Assembly: GCA_003343625.1 (NCBI GenBank)
Contig: QAKV01000016.1
Location: 1 to 5,160, forward strand
Direction of reading: 5' to 3'
Source of the DNA: Clostridiales bacterium
GTDB lineage: Bacteria; Bacillota; Clostridia; Lachnospirales; Lachnospiraceae
DNA length: 5,160 nucleotides
Shown: positions 1 to 5,014 of the stretch, piece after piece
How the letters are laid out: each line of letters starts with the position of its first letter
Numbering within the stretch: position 1 is the first letter of the stretch
Program-made: the position numbers and the translations under genes
The notes under the pieces: model-generated
What the model was told of the DNA's origin: nothing
Database searches by the model: none
The model's input: only the letters and a program-made list of their open reading frames with translations

Positions 1-5
1 ATTCA

Positions 6-51
6 TGAGGCATCGGGGATTCGAACCCCGGACAACTTGATTAAAAGTCAA
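6..51 (-). pseudogene. 3' fragment of tRNA-Lys(TTT), probable prophage attachment core
   Basis: Read on the minus strand, this gives an anticodon stem-loop with loop CTTTTAA (anticodon TTT, Lys), a short variable region, and a perfect T-arm (5-bp stem at 14-18 and 26-30 around loop TTCGAAT). The 3' acceptor strand and discriminator A follow, ending at position 6. The D-arm and 5' acceptor strand are absent: the sequence to the right of 51 is AT-rich and unrelated to tRNA. At position 52 the base that should close the anticodon stem is G opposite G, so identity with an intact gene probably ends at 51. Tyrosine integrases often use the 3' half of a tRNA gene as the att core, leaving such a fragment at one end and an intact tRNA at the other. 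I infer that host DNA lies to the left and the element to the right. Confidence 0.8.
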
Positions 52-211
52 CACTTCAAATCCTATGCAATAAAGAAAGGATTGTACTTTAAGGACAAAA
101 TTAGGACATTTATTAAACGCATCTATTTCTTGCTATAAAGATAAGTATACAACTCTGGAATGACTTTTTTTAGATAATCATTCAAAATATTTTCTTTAAA
201 AATCTTTCATT
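52..211. other. AT-rich non-coding spacer between att core and cargo operon
   Basis: No open frame of note and no RNA gene is visible. It contains two weak inverted repeats: AATCCT/AGGATT at 59-64 and 78-83, and GAATGA/TCATTC at 158-163 and 178-183. It also has two spaced AGGACA hexamers near 92 and 104. These could be integrase or excisionase arm sites, or a weak transcript end for the gene ending at 212, but nothing here proves either. Confidence 0.4.
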
Positions 212-1258
212 TTACTCATCAATATGACATGCCTTTGTTTTTCTGTATAAAATTTTTCCCATTAAACATATTAAGAGAATAATTATTACAAAACCTAAAA
301 TAGTTGCTATTTGTGGTTGAGTTTTACATATATTTTCAAACCAATTTAAAATCTTCCGATTTTGAATATAATAGGCCCAACTTGATAATGCAACCATTGA
401 TAAAAGAAAAAAATCACTCCACCATACAATAAGATACTTCCTAAAAATTGGGTACTTGTTTTTTTTCGAATTTCCAAAATCCAAATTTGTTATTTTTTCA
501 ATACAAAACAAAAACACAAAAACCGTATTTAAAATTCCAATCCCCCATATACATCCTATAATAATTAGTTTAAGAATTGGTAATTGTGTATTATTGAAAA
601 TATTTCCTAGAGAAGTTAATCCCCCAAAAAGAAGAAATGCTAATGCAGTAAATATTCCAACAATTGTTAATAATTGAGAATAAATATCATCTATTTTTTT
701 TGTAACTTCCTTTACCTTTAATTCTAATTCATCCTTAATTGGAGAAATACTTCTATTAAATTTATCTTTATACTCATCTTCTGACTGTTTTAATGTTCTG
801 TATTGCTGCTGTGCAAGGTTTACATGATCCCAGATTTTTAAAATAGCTTTCTCTGTGTCATAATAGTATTTTTCCTCGTTTTTACTTCCTTGAACAGATT
901 TCAATCTTTGTTTATATTTTTCCGTTTCTATATAAGACGATACATATTGCAAATTAGCTGTCATTGTTGCAAGCTTTTTTTCTGCCGTTTTACTACTTTC
1001 TTTATCAAACCAAGTATAAATGAGATTACTTATTGGAGAATATAAGATACGATGATTTGTTTTTATATATTGATATATTAGATCAAACACATTCTCTCTT
1101 TTTTCCTCATCAAATTTACTGCCGTCAATCAGTAACTGTGTACAAAATTCAATAACCTGATCCGTCATAGCCTGTGTAGAATATTTTCCTTCTACGTCAA
1201 GCTCGATTTTTTCCCCTTGGATATCCATCTTATCGTAATCTATTACTTTACCCGTCAT
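212..1258 (-). CDS. Four-helix membrane protein with coiled-coil N-terminal half; candidate PanAT toxin/effector
   Basis: This 348-aa protein comes from an AT-rich gene. Residues 1-190 are hydrophilic, charged and mostly helical-looking, with probable coiled coil around 85-195. Four hydrophobic segments follow at about 195-220, 227-252, 275-298 and 316-337, and the C-terminus is short and basic. No enzymatic motif is apparent. The ATG has a well-placed AGGAG that overlaps the stop codon of the upstream Panacea-domain gene, with 9 bp between the genes, so the two are almost certainly co-translated. Panacea antitoxins are known to pair with many unrelated toxins, some of them membrane proteins. 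By position and architecture I infer a toxin or abortive-infection effector that acts on the membrane. Superinfection exclusion or an unrelated membrane role remain possible. The topology is clear, the function is not. Confidence 0.75.
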   Translation of the reverse strand: MTGKVIDYDKMDIQGEKIELDVEGKYSTQAMTDQVIEFCTQLLIDGSKFDEEKRENVFDLIYQYIKTNHRILYSPISNLIYTWFDKESSKTAEKKLATMTANLQYVSSYIETEKYKQRLKSVQGSKNEEKYYYDTEKAILKIWDHVNLAQQQYRTLKQSEDEYKDKFNRSISPIKDELELKVKEVTKKIDDIYSQLLTIVGIFTALAFLLFGGLTSLGNIFNNTQLPILKLIIIGCIWGIGILNTVFVFLFCIEKITNLDFGNSKKNKYPIFRKYLIVWWSDFFLLSMVALSSWAYYIQNRKILNWFENICKTQPQIATILGFVIIILLICLMGKILYRKTKACHIDE

Positions 1259-1263
1259 AAATT

Positions 1264-1269
1264 ACTCCT
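1264..1269 (-). promoter_or_regulatory. Ribosome binding site overlapping the upstream stop codon
   Basis: The minus strand reads TAGGAGTAATTTATG: the TAG stop of the Panacea gene supplies part of AGGAGT, and the ATG at 1258 follows at suitable spacing. This fixes the start of the 348-aa protein and ties its translation to the upstream gene. Confidence 0.75.
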
Positions 1270-1696
1270 ATTTAAAATATTCTTTTATTTCAGAAGGAGG
1301 AATAATATTATTTCCTTTAGCATAATGATTTTTCCAAGGAGCCTGATTATGAGTAATTTGAACCAATGCTGATGCCGATCTCTTTGAACATTCATCGATT
1401 ATTTCGTCAATAATCATTCTATCTTCTGATGATATCATTTCCCTCTTTTCACCAATTCTTTTAAAAATCGGAATATTGGCACTTCCATATGCTTTATAAT
1501 AATGATATGCTACTGGGACAACTGGTCCAAAATCCCAAGCCTCAATATCTTCACTGAAACATTTATTTCCTGTTGTCACTAAATATTGGGCCTGAACAAA
1601 ATATAATATTTTTTGTAGTTTTAAATTACTTATAGATCTTCCTTGCAAATGGCAACGTCTTATGATGTATTGCGCCACATCAATAACTCTATACAT
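1268..1696 (-). CDS. Panacea/SocA-like (DUF4065) antitoxin-type protein
   Basis: This is a 142-aa protein, the usual size of a stand-alone Panacea (SocA/GepA-like, DUF4065) domain, with no extra N-terminal DNA-binding domain. Family hallmarks visible are the N-terminal helix VIDVAQYIIR (residues 4-13), the SNLKLQKILYFVQAQYL block (23-39), the EAWDFGPVVPVAYHYYKAYG block (52-71), and a C-terminal TH-x3-PW segment (115-121). Panacea proteins act as antitoxins that neutralise diverse partner toxins by direct binding. Caulobacter SocA, in contrast, works as an adaptor for ClpXP degradation of its toxin. The gene sits first in a two-gene operon, just before a membrane protein, in the usual antitoxin-toxin order. 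GAGAGGGA at 1703-1710 precedes the ATG. The domain call is strong; the antitoxin role is inferred from family and context. Confidence 0.88.
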   Translation of the reverse strand: MYRVIDVAQYIIRRCHLQGRSISNLKLQKILYFVQAQYLVTTGNKCFSEDIEAWDFGPVVPVAYHYYKAYGSANIPIFKRIGEKREMISSEDRMIIDEIIDECSKRSASALVQITHNQAPWKNHYAKGNNIIPPSEIKEYFK

Positions 1697-1723
1697 TATA
1701 TTTCCCTCTCAATCTAAATACAC

Positions 1724-1758
1724 TGTTATAATATTATATGTATAGAATCAGTATAACA
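1724..1758 (-). promoter_or_regulatory. Probable promoter/operator of the Panacea operon
   Basis: On the minus strand a TATAAT hexamer (1738-1733) lies about 37 bp upstream of the Panacea ATG. It falls inside a perfect 12-bp palindrome, TATAATATTATA (1727-1738). A larger inverted repeat encloses it, with arms TGTTATA (1724-1730) and TATAACA (1752-1758). I see no good -35 at standard spacing. A dyad over a -10 is a typical place for repressor binding and would suit autoregulation, but AT-rich DNA produces such palindromes easily. Confidence 0.4.
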
Positions 1759-1815
1759 CAGTTTACCCAAAAGAAACCAAACTAATTTAGAAATATTTTA
1801 AAAATAACTCTTAAC

Positions 1816-1850
1816 AAAGGGGCGGAGAAACCTATTTCTCCCGCCCCTTT
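1816..1850 (-). terminator. Rho-independent terminator after the endolysin gene
   Basis: A 10-bp GC-rich stem (AAAGGGGCGG with CCGCCCCTTT), then a one-base bulge, a further 5-bp stem and a CCTA loop. On the minus strand it begins 3 bp after the endolysin stop and is followed by TTTGTTAAG and an AT-rich tract. It separates the phage lysis genes from the cargo operon, and with U runs on both sides it may work in both directions. Confidence 0.8.
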
Positions 1851-1853
1851 CTA

Positions 1854-2624
1854 TTAAAATATGTACTTATGATTGTTAATATCATACTGACCTACAATCT
1901 GCAGCACTCCACGCTTGTCTGTAATCATGCACTGGCCCTCGTGAGTGCCGGCATCCGGGCAGAGGAAGAACCACTCTCCCGCCGGATCCTGCTGGTATCC
2001 GGTCAGCATGTAACCCTCAGAGTCGAACAGATACCAGCCAGATGTGCCACCGGTGGCCTCTGTAAGCCAATACCAGCCATTGGACGCCCAGGATCCGTCT
2101 GCGTACTGGTACCACCAGCGCCGGCCGTCCGCCGCCTGCTTGAATCCCGCCGTATAGATCGGATCCACGCTATAGTCAATGTCGCAGATCTTCAGGATCT
2201 TCTGCCAGGCGGTAGCGCCTACCTGGCTTTTAATGGTTCCGTAGTTGATGCCCTTCGCTTCAACGCAGTACCCGCCCCCAACATATACGCCAATATGGCC
2301 GGGCTTCCACAGCGCCCAGCCGATCATGGACTCGTCGAGGGCGCCGATGGCCACCCGCTCATCCGCCGTATCGTGGTAGTTGTAGCTGCCCCGGACGATG
2401 CCGGTGTACCAGCTGATCAGGCCGCTGCAGTCGGTACAGCGCTGGCCGATAAACTGCCGGGCTTTGGCCATATAACTGCTGGTGTACATGGACGGATTCT
2501 GCTTCGCCAGGGTCTGCAAGCGCTCTTCCGTCAGCACCTCACCTTTTGCCCCATACACATAGGGTGTACCAATTTTACTCTCACAAAACGCCACCAGACC
2601 GGTGGCTTTCCTTTTATCTGACAT
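1854..2624 (-). CDS. Phage endolysin: NlpC/P60 peptidase with aromatic-repeat cell-wall-binding tail
   Basis: This 256-aa protein has no signal peptide, so it would need a holin to reach the wall. Residues 1-150 form an NlpC/P60-type cysteine peptidase domain: catalytic Cys66 in the TDCSGLISWY motif, His110 in KPGHIGVYVG, and Glu122 in YCVEAKG as a plausible third residue. Such enzymes cut peptide-stem bonds in peptidoglycan. Residues 165-256 are rich in Trp, Tyr and Gly (WWYQYADGSW, GWYWL, GWYLFDSEGYMLTGY), resembling choline-binding or glucan-binding wall repeats that anchor the enzyme. A near-perfect AGGAGGT at 2629-2635 fixes the ATG. The gene is last in the lysis cassette and is followed at once by a strong terminator. 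Lysis at the end of the phage cycle is the natural role. Confidence 0.88.
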   Translation of the reverse strand: MSDKRKATGLVAFCESKIGTPYVYGAKGEVLTEERLQTLAKQNPSMYTSSYMAKARQFIGQRCTDCSGLISWYTGIVRGSYNYHDTADERVAIGALDESMIGWALWKPGHIGVYVGGGYCVEAKGINYGTIKSQVGATAWQKILKICDIDYSVDPIYTAGFKQAADGRRWWYQYADGSWASNGWYWLTEATGGTSGWYLFDSEGYMLTGYQQDPAGEWFFLCPDAGTHEGQCMITDKRGVLQIVGQYDINNHKYIF

Positions 2625-2628
2625 ATTT

Positions 2629-2635
2629 ACCTCCT
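2629..2635 (-). promoter_or_regulatory. Strong ribosome binding site of the endolysin gene
   Basis: The minus strand reads AGGAGGT, then AAAT before the ATG. It is one of the clearest sites in the window, fits high endolysin expression, and settles the start at 2624. Confidence 0.75.
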
Positions 2636-2640
2636 GGAAA

Positions 2641-2664
2641 GGCCCCGAGATTTCTCCCGGGGTC
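2641..2664 (-). terminator. GC-rich hairpin before the endolysin gene, possible attenuator
   Basis: CCCC (2643-2646) pairs with GGGG (2659-2662) and GAG with CTC, around loop ATTT and a two-base bulge. On the minus strand it follows the 79-aa gene stop and precedes CCTTTCC and the endolysin ribosome binding site. The U run is poor, so full termination is doubtful. Partial termination, or mRNA processing to set endolysin levels, is possible. Confidence 0.35.
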
Positions 2665-2671
2665 CCTATTC

Positions 2672-2911
2672 TCAGTCCTTTACTACATCACCATTCTCGT
2701 CTGCGTGCCATCCATTGACGATCCGCAGCTTCCCTGTTTTCTCATCGTAGTCCACGCCGTGCGCCGGTCCTTCAAACTGATCCAACGCTGCCTGATAACC
2801 GGGCGTGCCCTTCAAGCTCCGGAATTTCGCCTCCATTTTTTCAAAATCCTTAATGTTCACCGGGGCCCACGGCCCCTGGCTGATAAAATTCTGCTCCTTT
2901 CTTTTTTTCAC
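2672..2911 (-). CDS. Unrecognised 79-aa phage protein
   Basis: I do not recognise this protein. From the GTG at 2911 it is soluble, with a basic start (KKRKEQ) followed by an amphipathic stretch FEKMEAKFRSLKG (residues 23-35). The C-terminal half is acidic (HGVDYDEKTGKLRIVNGWHADENGDVVKD) and looks like a small beta-hairpin. There is no membrane segment or signal peptide. It lies between the putative holin and the endolysin, in the same orientation and with phage-like base composition. The start is uncertain: GTG has only a modest AAAGGT upstream, the frame stays open back to a TGA at 2966-2968, and a far better Shine-Dalgarno sits some 50 bp upstream with no start codon at the right spacing. 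The next in-frame ATG (codon 26) would remove a third of the protein. Confidence 0.6.
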   Translation of the reverse strand: MKKRKEQNFISQGPWAPVNIKDFEKMEAKFRSLKGTPGYQAALDQFEGPAHGVDYDEKTGKLRIVNGWHADENGDVVKD

Positions 2912-2962
2912 TTCCTGCTGACCTTTCGGCCGCCGGAATACCGTCCCGGCCCGGAGATAGGT

Positions 2963-2974
2963 GGATCACCTCCT
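2963..2974 (-). promoter_or_regulatory. Full-length Shine-Dalgarno (AGGAGGTGATCC) without a matching start codon
   Basis: All 12 bases on the minus strand are complementary to the 3' end of bacterial 16S rRNA (GGATCACCTCCT). The element directly follows, and partly overlaps, the holin stop codon. No ATG, GTG or TTG lies 5-12 bases beyond it. The nearest downstream gene starts at GTG 2911, about 51 bases on. A GTG inside the element itself opens a 39-codon frame (2969 to 2850) with no further support. Confidence 0.55.
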
Positions 2975-3303
2975 CACTGCTGTTTATTTTTATAGCCGGT
3001 ACGGTTCCAGATTTCTTTCAGCCGCTCCCAGCCATCCATAGCCACAAGCGCCACGATAAACGCTGCCAAAACACAGGCAAACACCATATACCACTCAATG
3101 GGCTGTTTCAGCCAGTACAGCAGCGCCACCAGACAGGCCGGGCACAGCACCAGGCTCAGGACAATTACCACCGCCGATGTAGGCAGTTTGTCCAGTCCCG
3201 GCCATGACTTGACCACCTGCGTGATCGCAGATACTAAAAAAGCCATCACACCGATGGCAATCAACACATAGGATACATACTGCAAAATCAGGTTCAAATC
3301 CAT
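2974..3303 (-). CDS. Putative holin, three-helix membrane protein
   Basis: A 109-aa hydrophobic protein with three predicted membrane segments, at about residues 7-29, 43-64 and 70-90. A short charged tail follows (GWERLKEIWNRTGYKNKQQ), which suits a phage holin. Holins oligomerise in the cytoplasmic membrane and release or activate the endolysin. I cannot assign a holin family. An ATG at 3309 overlaps the preceding stop (ATGA), but GGAGG at 3311-3315 would be only one base from it. The ATG at 3303 is 7 bases away, so I choose 3303, which drops Met-Thr. The gene lies two genes upstream of the endolysin in one operon. The membrane topology is clear, and the holin role rests on context. Confidence 0.7.
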   Translation of the reverse strand: MDLNLILQYVSYVLIAIGVMAFLVSAITQVVKSWPGLDKLPTSAVVIVLSLVLCPACLVALLYWLKQPIEWYMVFACVLAAFIVALVAMDGWERLKEIWNRTGYKNKQQ

Positions 3304-3305
3304 AG

Positions 3306-3635
3306 TCATTCCTCCAATTCTGTCGGCATTTCCAACAGTTCATTTTTCAGCTTTGTAGCCACATCATTGCCTCCCAGGGAGTGATAAGCGTCATACATCC
3401 GTTTCAGGCTCTCTTTGGCGTAGATCGGGCAGTAGCCCTTATCCTGATAATGATTGTAGCTGTTGATGATCCGATCCCGCAGGAGGGCCTCTACCCCTTC
3501 CCGCAGGGCCGCATTCCGGGCGGATTCTTCTTGCTGTTGCTTCCGGAGCTGCCGGAAGCCGTACCCCAGCAGGGCAAAGCCGCCGGCAAACAGCCATTCC
3601 ACCCAGTTGGCCTGTATGTAATTTAATAGTTCCAT
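3306..3635 (-). CDS. Single-pass membrane protein of the lysis cassette, holin-like
   Basis: This 109-aa protein has one hydrophobic segment near the N-terminus (about residues 11-29, VEWLFAGGFALLGYGF). A basic, Gln/Glu-rich helix follows (RQLRKQQQEESARNAALREG, 28-47), and then a soluble domain with the stretch YCPIYAKESLKRMYDAYHSLGGND (68-91). Small proteins of this build are common beside holins in clostridial phages and are usually left as hypothetical or holin-like. An accessory holin, antiholin or lysis regulator would fit. AGGAGG at 3645-3650 overlaps the upstream TAG stop and sits 9 bases from the ATG. The downstream gene starts within a few bases of this stop, so the genes are translationally coupled. 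The function is inferred only from neighbours. Confidence 0.65.
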   Translation of the reverse strand: MELLNYIQANWVEWLFAGGFALLGYGFRQLRKQQQEESARNAALREGVEALLRDRIINSYNHYQDKGYCPIYAKESLKRMYDAYHSLGGNDVATKLKNELLEMPTELEE

Positions 3636-3648
3636 GCGTCCCGTCCTC

Positions 3649-3969
3649 CTAAAATAATTTATAGCGCGGCCGCTCTTCGCCCCACCACCAATACCGCAGC
3701 CAATCGTCCAGTATGATCCCGGCCAGGCTCACCGGCAGCCAAAGGATAAAATACTGCGGGCAGATCTGCCCCAGGATATTTCCCGGCAGGCTGCTGTAGT
3801 CCCAGACATCCCACCCCAGCCACAGGTTGACAATGCAGCCCGTCAAAAACTCCAGGACTGTGACAATGCAGGCCCCCAGGAGCATCTGCTGCCACAGCGG
3901 CATCTCCCAGGACAGCACCTCATTGATCAACCCCAGCGCAAGGAAACACAGCCCTCCCAGCGCAAACAT
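3649..3969 (-). CDS. Surviving C-terminal frame of the CmpB-like protein
   Basis: The 106 codons from ATG 3969 (Met35 of the full frame) keep about three of the four membrane segments and all the conserved downstream blocks. No ribosome binding site precedes this ATG. It lies 3 bases after the TGA (TGAACCATG), so re-initiation by a terminating ribosome could express it. Automated callers would report this as a complete gene, but I think it is the remainder of a longer one. Confidence 0.5.
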   Translation of the reverse strand: MFALGGLCFLALGLINEVLSWEMPLWQQMLLGACIVTVLEFLTGCIVNLWLGWDVWDYSSLPGNILGQICPQYFILWLPVSLAGIILDDWLRYWWWGEERPRYKLF

Positions 3970-4071
3970 GGTTCAATGGCTGTATCCCCGCCATGCCGTT
4001 TCAATCAGGACATACAGCAGGCCCCCGGTGATCCCCAGGGCTATGTATTTACGTCTCAGTCGTCTCTGCAT
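3649..4071 (-). pseudogene. CmpB-like (putative ABC-transporter type IV) membrane protein, interrupted by TGA at codon 33
   Basis: A frame starting at ATG 4071, with AGGGAG 5 bases upstream (4077-4082) and overlapping the end of the preceding gene, encodes a basic N-terminus. The first membrane helix follows (YIALGITGGLLYVLIETAW, residues 9-27), then RGYSH, a TGA at 3975-3973, and TMFALGGLCF. The frame continues with INEVLSWEMP, a LEFLTGCIVNLWLGW block, DVWDYSSLPGN, GQICPQYF and DDWLRYWWW to the TAG at 3649. These are features of the PF06541 (CmpB) family of small membrane proteins. Members I recall carry Trp in RGYSHWTM, so TGG changed to TGA would explain the break. Both halves look otherwise intact, which points to a recent change. 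The role in phages is unknown; position suggests the lysis cassette. Confidence 0.75.
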
Positions 4072-4801
4072 CTATGCTCCCTTCTCCCGCCTCTGTGGCG
4101 GCCATATCTGCTATTTCTTTAAGATATGCTTTCAGAACCTCACTCTGGTACTCCTCCGGCACATCCGCGCCGTAATAAATCGCCTGCACGTCCTCAGCCG
4201 TCTCACAGGCCGCGATCCACATGTTGAGGGCATTGCAGTAGGTAGTGTGATAGCTCACATGCCACAGTGCTGCCGCGATGATGGCCTGCATATCTGCGGC
4301 GCTGTAGTACCGGCAGGGCTGGCCGTCCGCATGATACTCCAGCTGCTCTACGCCGGCTACAAGCTGCGCCTGCTTGCCAAACAAGTTGATCTGGTCATGC
4401 TCTGTCAGCGCAAAATGCTCTGTGGCGCCATCCGCCAGAGTAACCGACACACCATTGTAGATAATCCTCTCGCATGCGGAGGATACCTCCTGACGCTTGG
4501 CGGCCTGAAGCTCCTCCAGTGTCGGCTCGTACGGTTCCACCGGCAACTCTCCCGGATCCTCCGGAGGCGCATAAACGCTGCCGTCATCCGATAAATAAAT
4601 GGTCTGTCCATCATCGCGATAGACTGTGTTGTATCCCGTGATTCGGCCAGCCTCTATCCCGCCAGCGGTGTAAATTGTGATATCTCCCAAGTTATCCGGA
4701 ATATCACTTGAAAAATCAATTTTAATAACATGGGGGCTAACTTTTATAATGCTATCAATTTCAAATAATTTTCCATTTATTTTTATTTTTTCTCTACTCA
4801 T
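4049..4801 (-). CDS. Phage tail-associated protein with DUF4376-like C-terminal domain
   Basis: A 250-aa acidic, soluble protein. Residues 1-75 look beta-rich (IKINGKLFEIDSI, IKIDFSSDI, ITIYTAGGIEAGRI). A proline-rich linker follows (PPEDPGELPVEPYEPT, 79-94). Residues 95-230 form a helical domain starting EELQAAKRQEVSSACERII and containing EHDQINLFGKQAQL and WHVSYHTTYCNALNMWI, as seen in DUF4376-like proteins of phage tail-fibre regions. Such proteins are thought to be tail or baseplate parts, or their chaperones. It is the most upstream gene before the lysis cassette, as expected for a late tail gene. The ATG has only a weak GAAGAG-type site. The first 45 or so codons are much AT-richer than the rest, suggesting a recombination join. 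Confidence 0.65.
   Translation of the reverse strand: MSREKIKINGKLFEIDSIIKVSPHVIKIDFSSDIPDNLGDITIYTAGGIEAGRITGYNTVYRDDGQTIYLSDDGSVYAPPEDPGELPVEPYEPTLEELQAAKRQEVSSACERIIYNGVSVTLADGATEHFALTEHDQINLFGKQAQLVAGVEQLEYHADGQPCRYYSAADMQAIIAAALWHVSYHTTYCNALNMWIAACETAEDVQAIYYGADVPEEYQSEVLKAYLKEIADMAATEAGEGSIDAETTET
4077..4082 (-). promoter_or_regulatory. Ribosome binding site for the full-length CmpB-like frame
   Basis: The minus strand reads AGGGAG, CATAG, ATG. This well-spaced site inside the end of the tail gene supports ATG 4071 as the original start and so supports reading the TGA at 3975-3973 as an interruption. Confidence 0.6.
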
Positions 4802-4824
4802 TCTTACTCTTCTTTCTTTTTGAT

Positions 4825-4957
4825 ATAGTAATAAGTTGCAATGTCATAACATTGATCAAATGAATGCCAACTTGAGTCTCTCCTCGACTCAAGCGATTTT
4901 AGATATTATCCGCACAACTGACAGCACACGTTTCCAGCTTATCTTTAATTTTGAAGC
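4825..4957. repeat. 133-bp direct repeat, copy 1
   Basis: It matches 5028-5160 base for base at an offset of 203 bp, except T4877 versus C5080. The left boundary is sharp (mismatch at 4824/5027). The right boundary is unknown because copy 2 runs off the window. If it continues, this is a tandem array with a 203-bp unit. Confidence 0.93.
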
Positions 4958-4967
4958 AAAAAACTAG
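4860..4967 (+). CDS. Doubtful 35-codon frame within repeat copy 1
   Basis: ATG to TAG on the plus strand, opposite to every accepted gene, encoding a peptide that starts MNANLSLSST and ends FNFEAKN. I do not recognise it. There is no ribosome binding site. The only support is that the one difference between the repeat copies is synonymous here (AGT to AGC, both Ser6). The copy-2 version (ATG at 5063) runs off the window and could be the start of something longer. Confidence 0.15.
   Translation: MNANLSLSSTQAILDIIRTTDSTRFQLIFNFEAKN
4871..4893. other. Hairpin inside repeat copy 1
   Basis: CTTGAGTC and GACTCAAG form a perfect 8-bp stem with a 7-base loop. The loop is TCTCCTC on the plus strand and GAGGAGA on the minus strand. 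In a plus-strand RNA it would show an anti-Shine-Dalgarno-like loop; in a minus-strand RNA a Shine-Dalgarno-like loop. Confidence 0.6.
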
Positions 4968-4990
4968 CAATAGCCTATTTTAACGGATCC

Positions 4991-5004
4991 ACATGGTCAC
5001 AAAA
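4991..5004. repeat. Short repeat ACATGGTCACAAAA
   Basis: It is repeated as ACATGGTCATAAAA at 5015-5028, 24 bp away, with one difference. Closely spaced short repeats like these resemble the multiple transposase-binding sites at the ends of IS21-type elements, but I see no transposase. Confidence 0.5.
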
Positions 5005-5014
5005 AGATCTTGAA

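Noticed and set aside
456..677. Plus-strand 73-codon frame within the membrane-protein gene
   Set aside because: It lies opposite the well-supported 348-aa gene, with low-complexity composition and no start signal.
1869..2621. Long plus-strand open frame of 250 codons
   Set aside because: It lies opposite the NlpC/P60 endolysin, which has catalytic motifs and a strong ribosome binding site. The plus frame has a compositionally biased, family-less product and is a GC-rich shadow.
2850..2969. 39-codon frame from the GTG inside the full-length Shine-Dalgarno
   Set aside because: The start lies within its own putative binding site, the product has no recognisable feature, and it overlaps the 79-aa gene out of frame. 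I kept it only as one explanation for the orphan site.
3095..3343. Minus-strand 82-codon frame overlapping the holin gene
   Set aside because: It is a shifted frame of the holin and its upstream neighbour, Cys-rich by chance, and inconsistent with the coupled ATGA junction and ribosome binding site.
3973..3975. TGA read as Trp by an altered genetic code or selenocysteine
   Set aside because: TGA ends other genes here (holin, single-pass protein, 79-aa gene), so the code is standard. Expected family residue is Trp, not Cys or Sec, and I see no SECIS-like hairpin just downstream.
3827..4594. Plus-strand open frame of 255 codons
   Set aside because: It spans the opposite strand of two recognisable genes (tail protein and CmpB-like) and crosses their boundary. 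There is no domain and no ribosome binding site.
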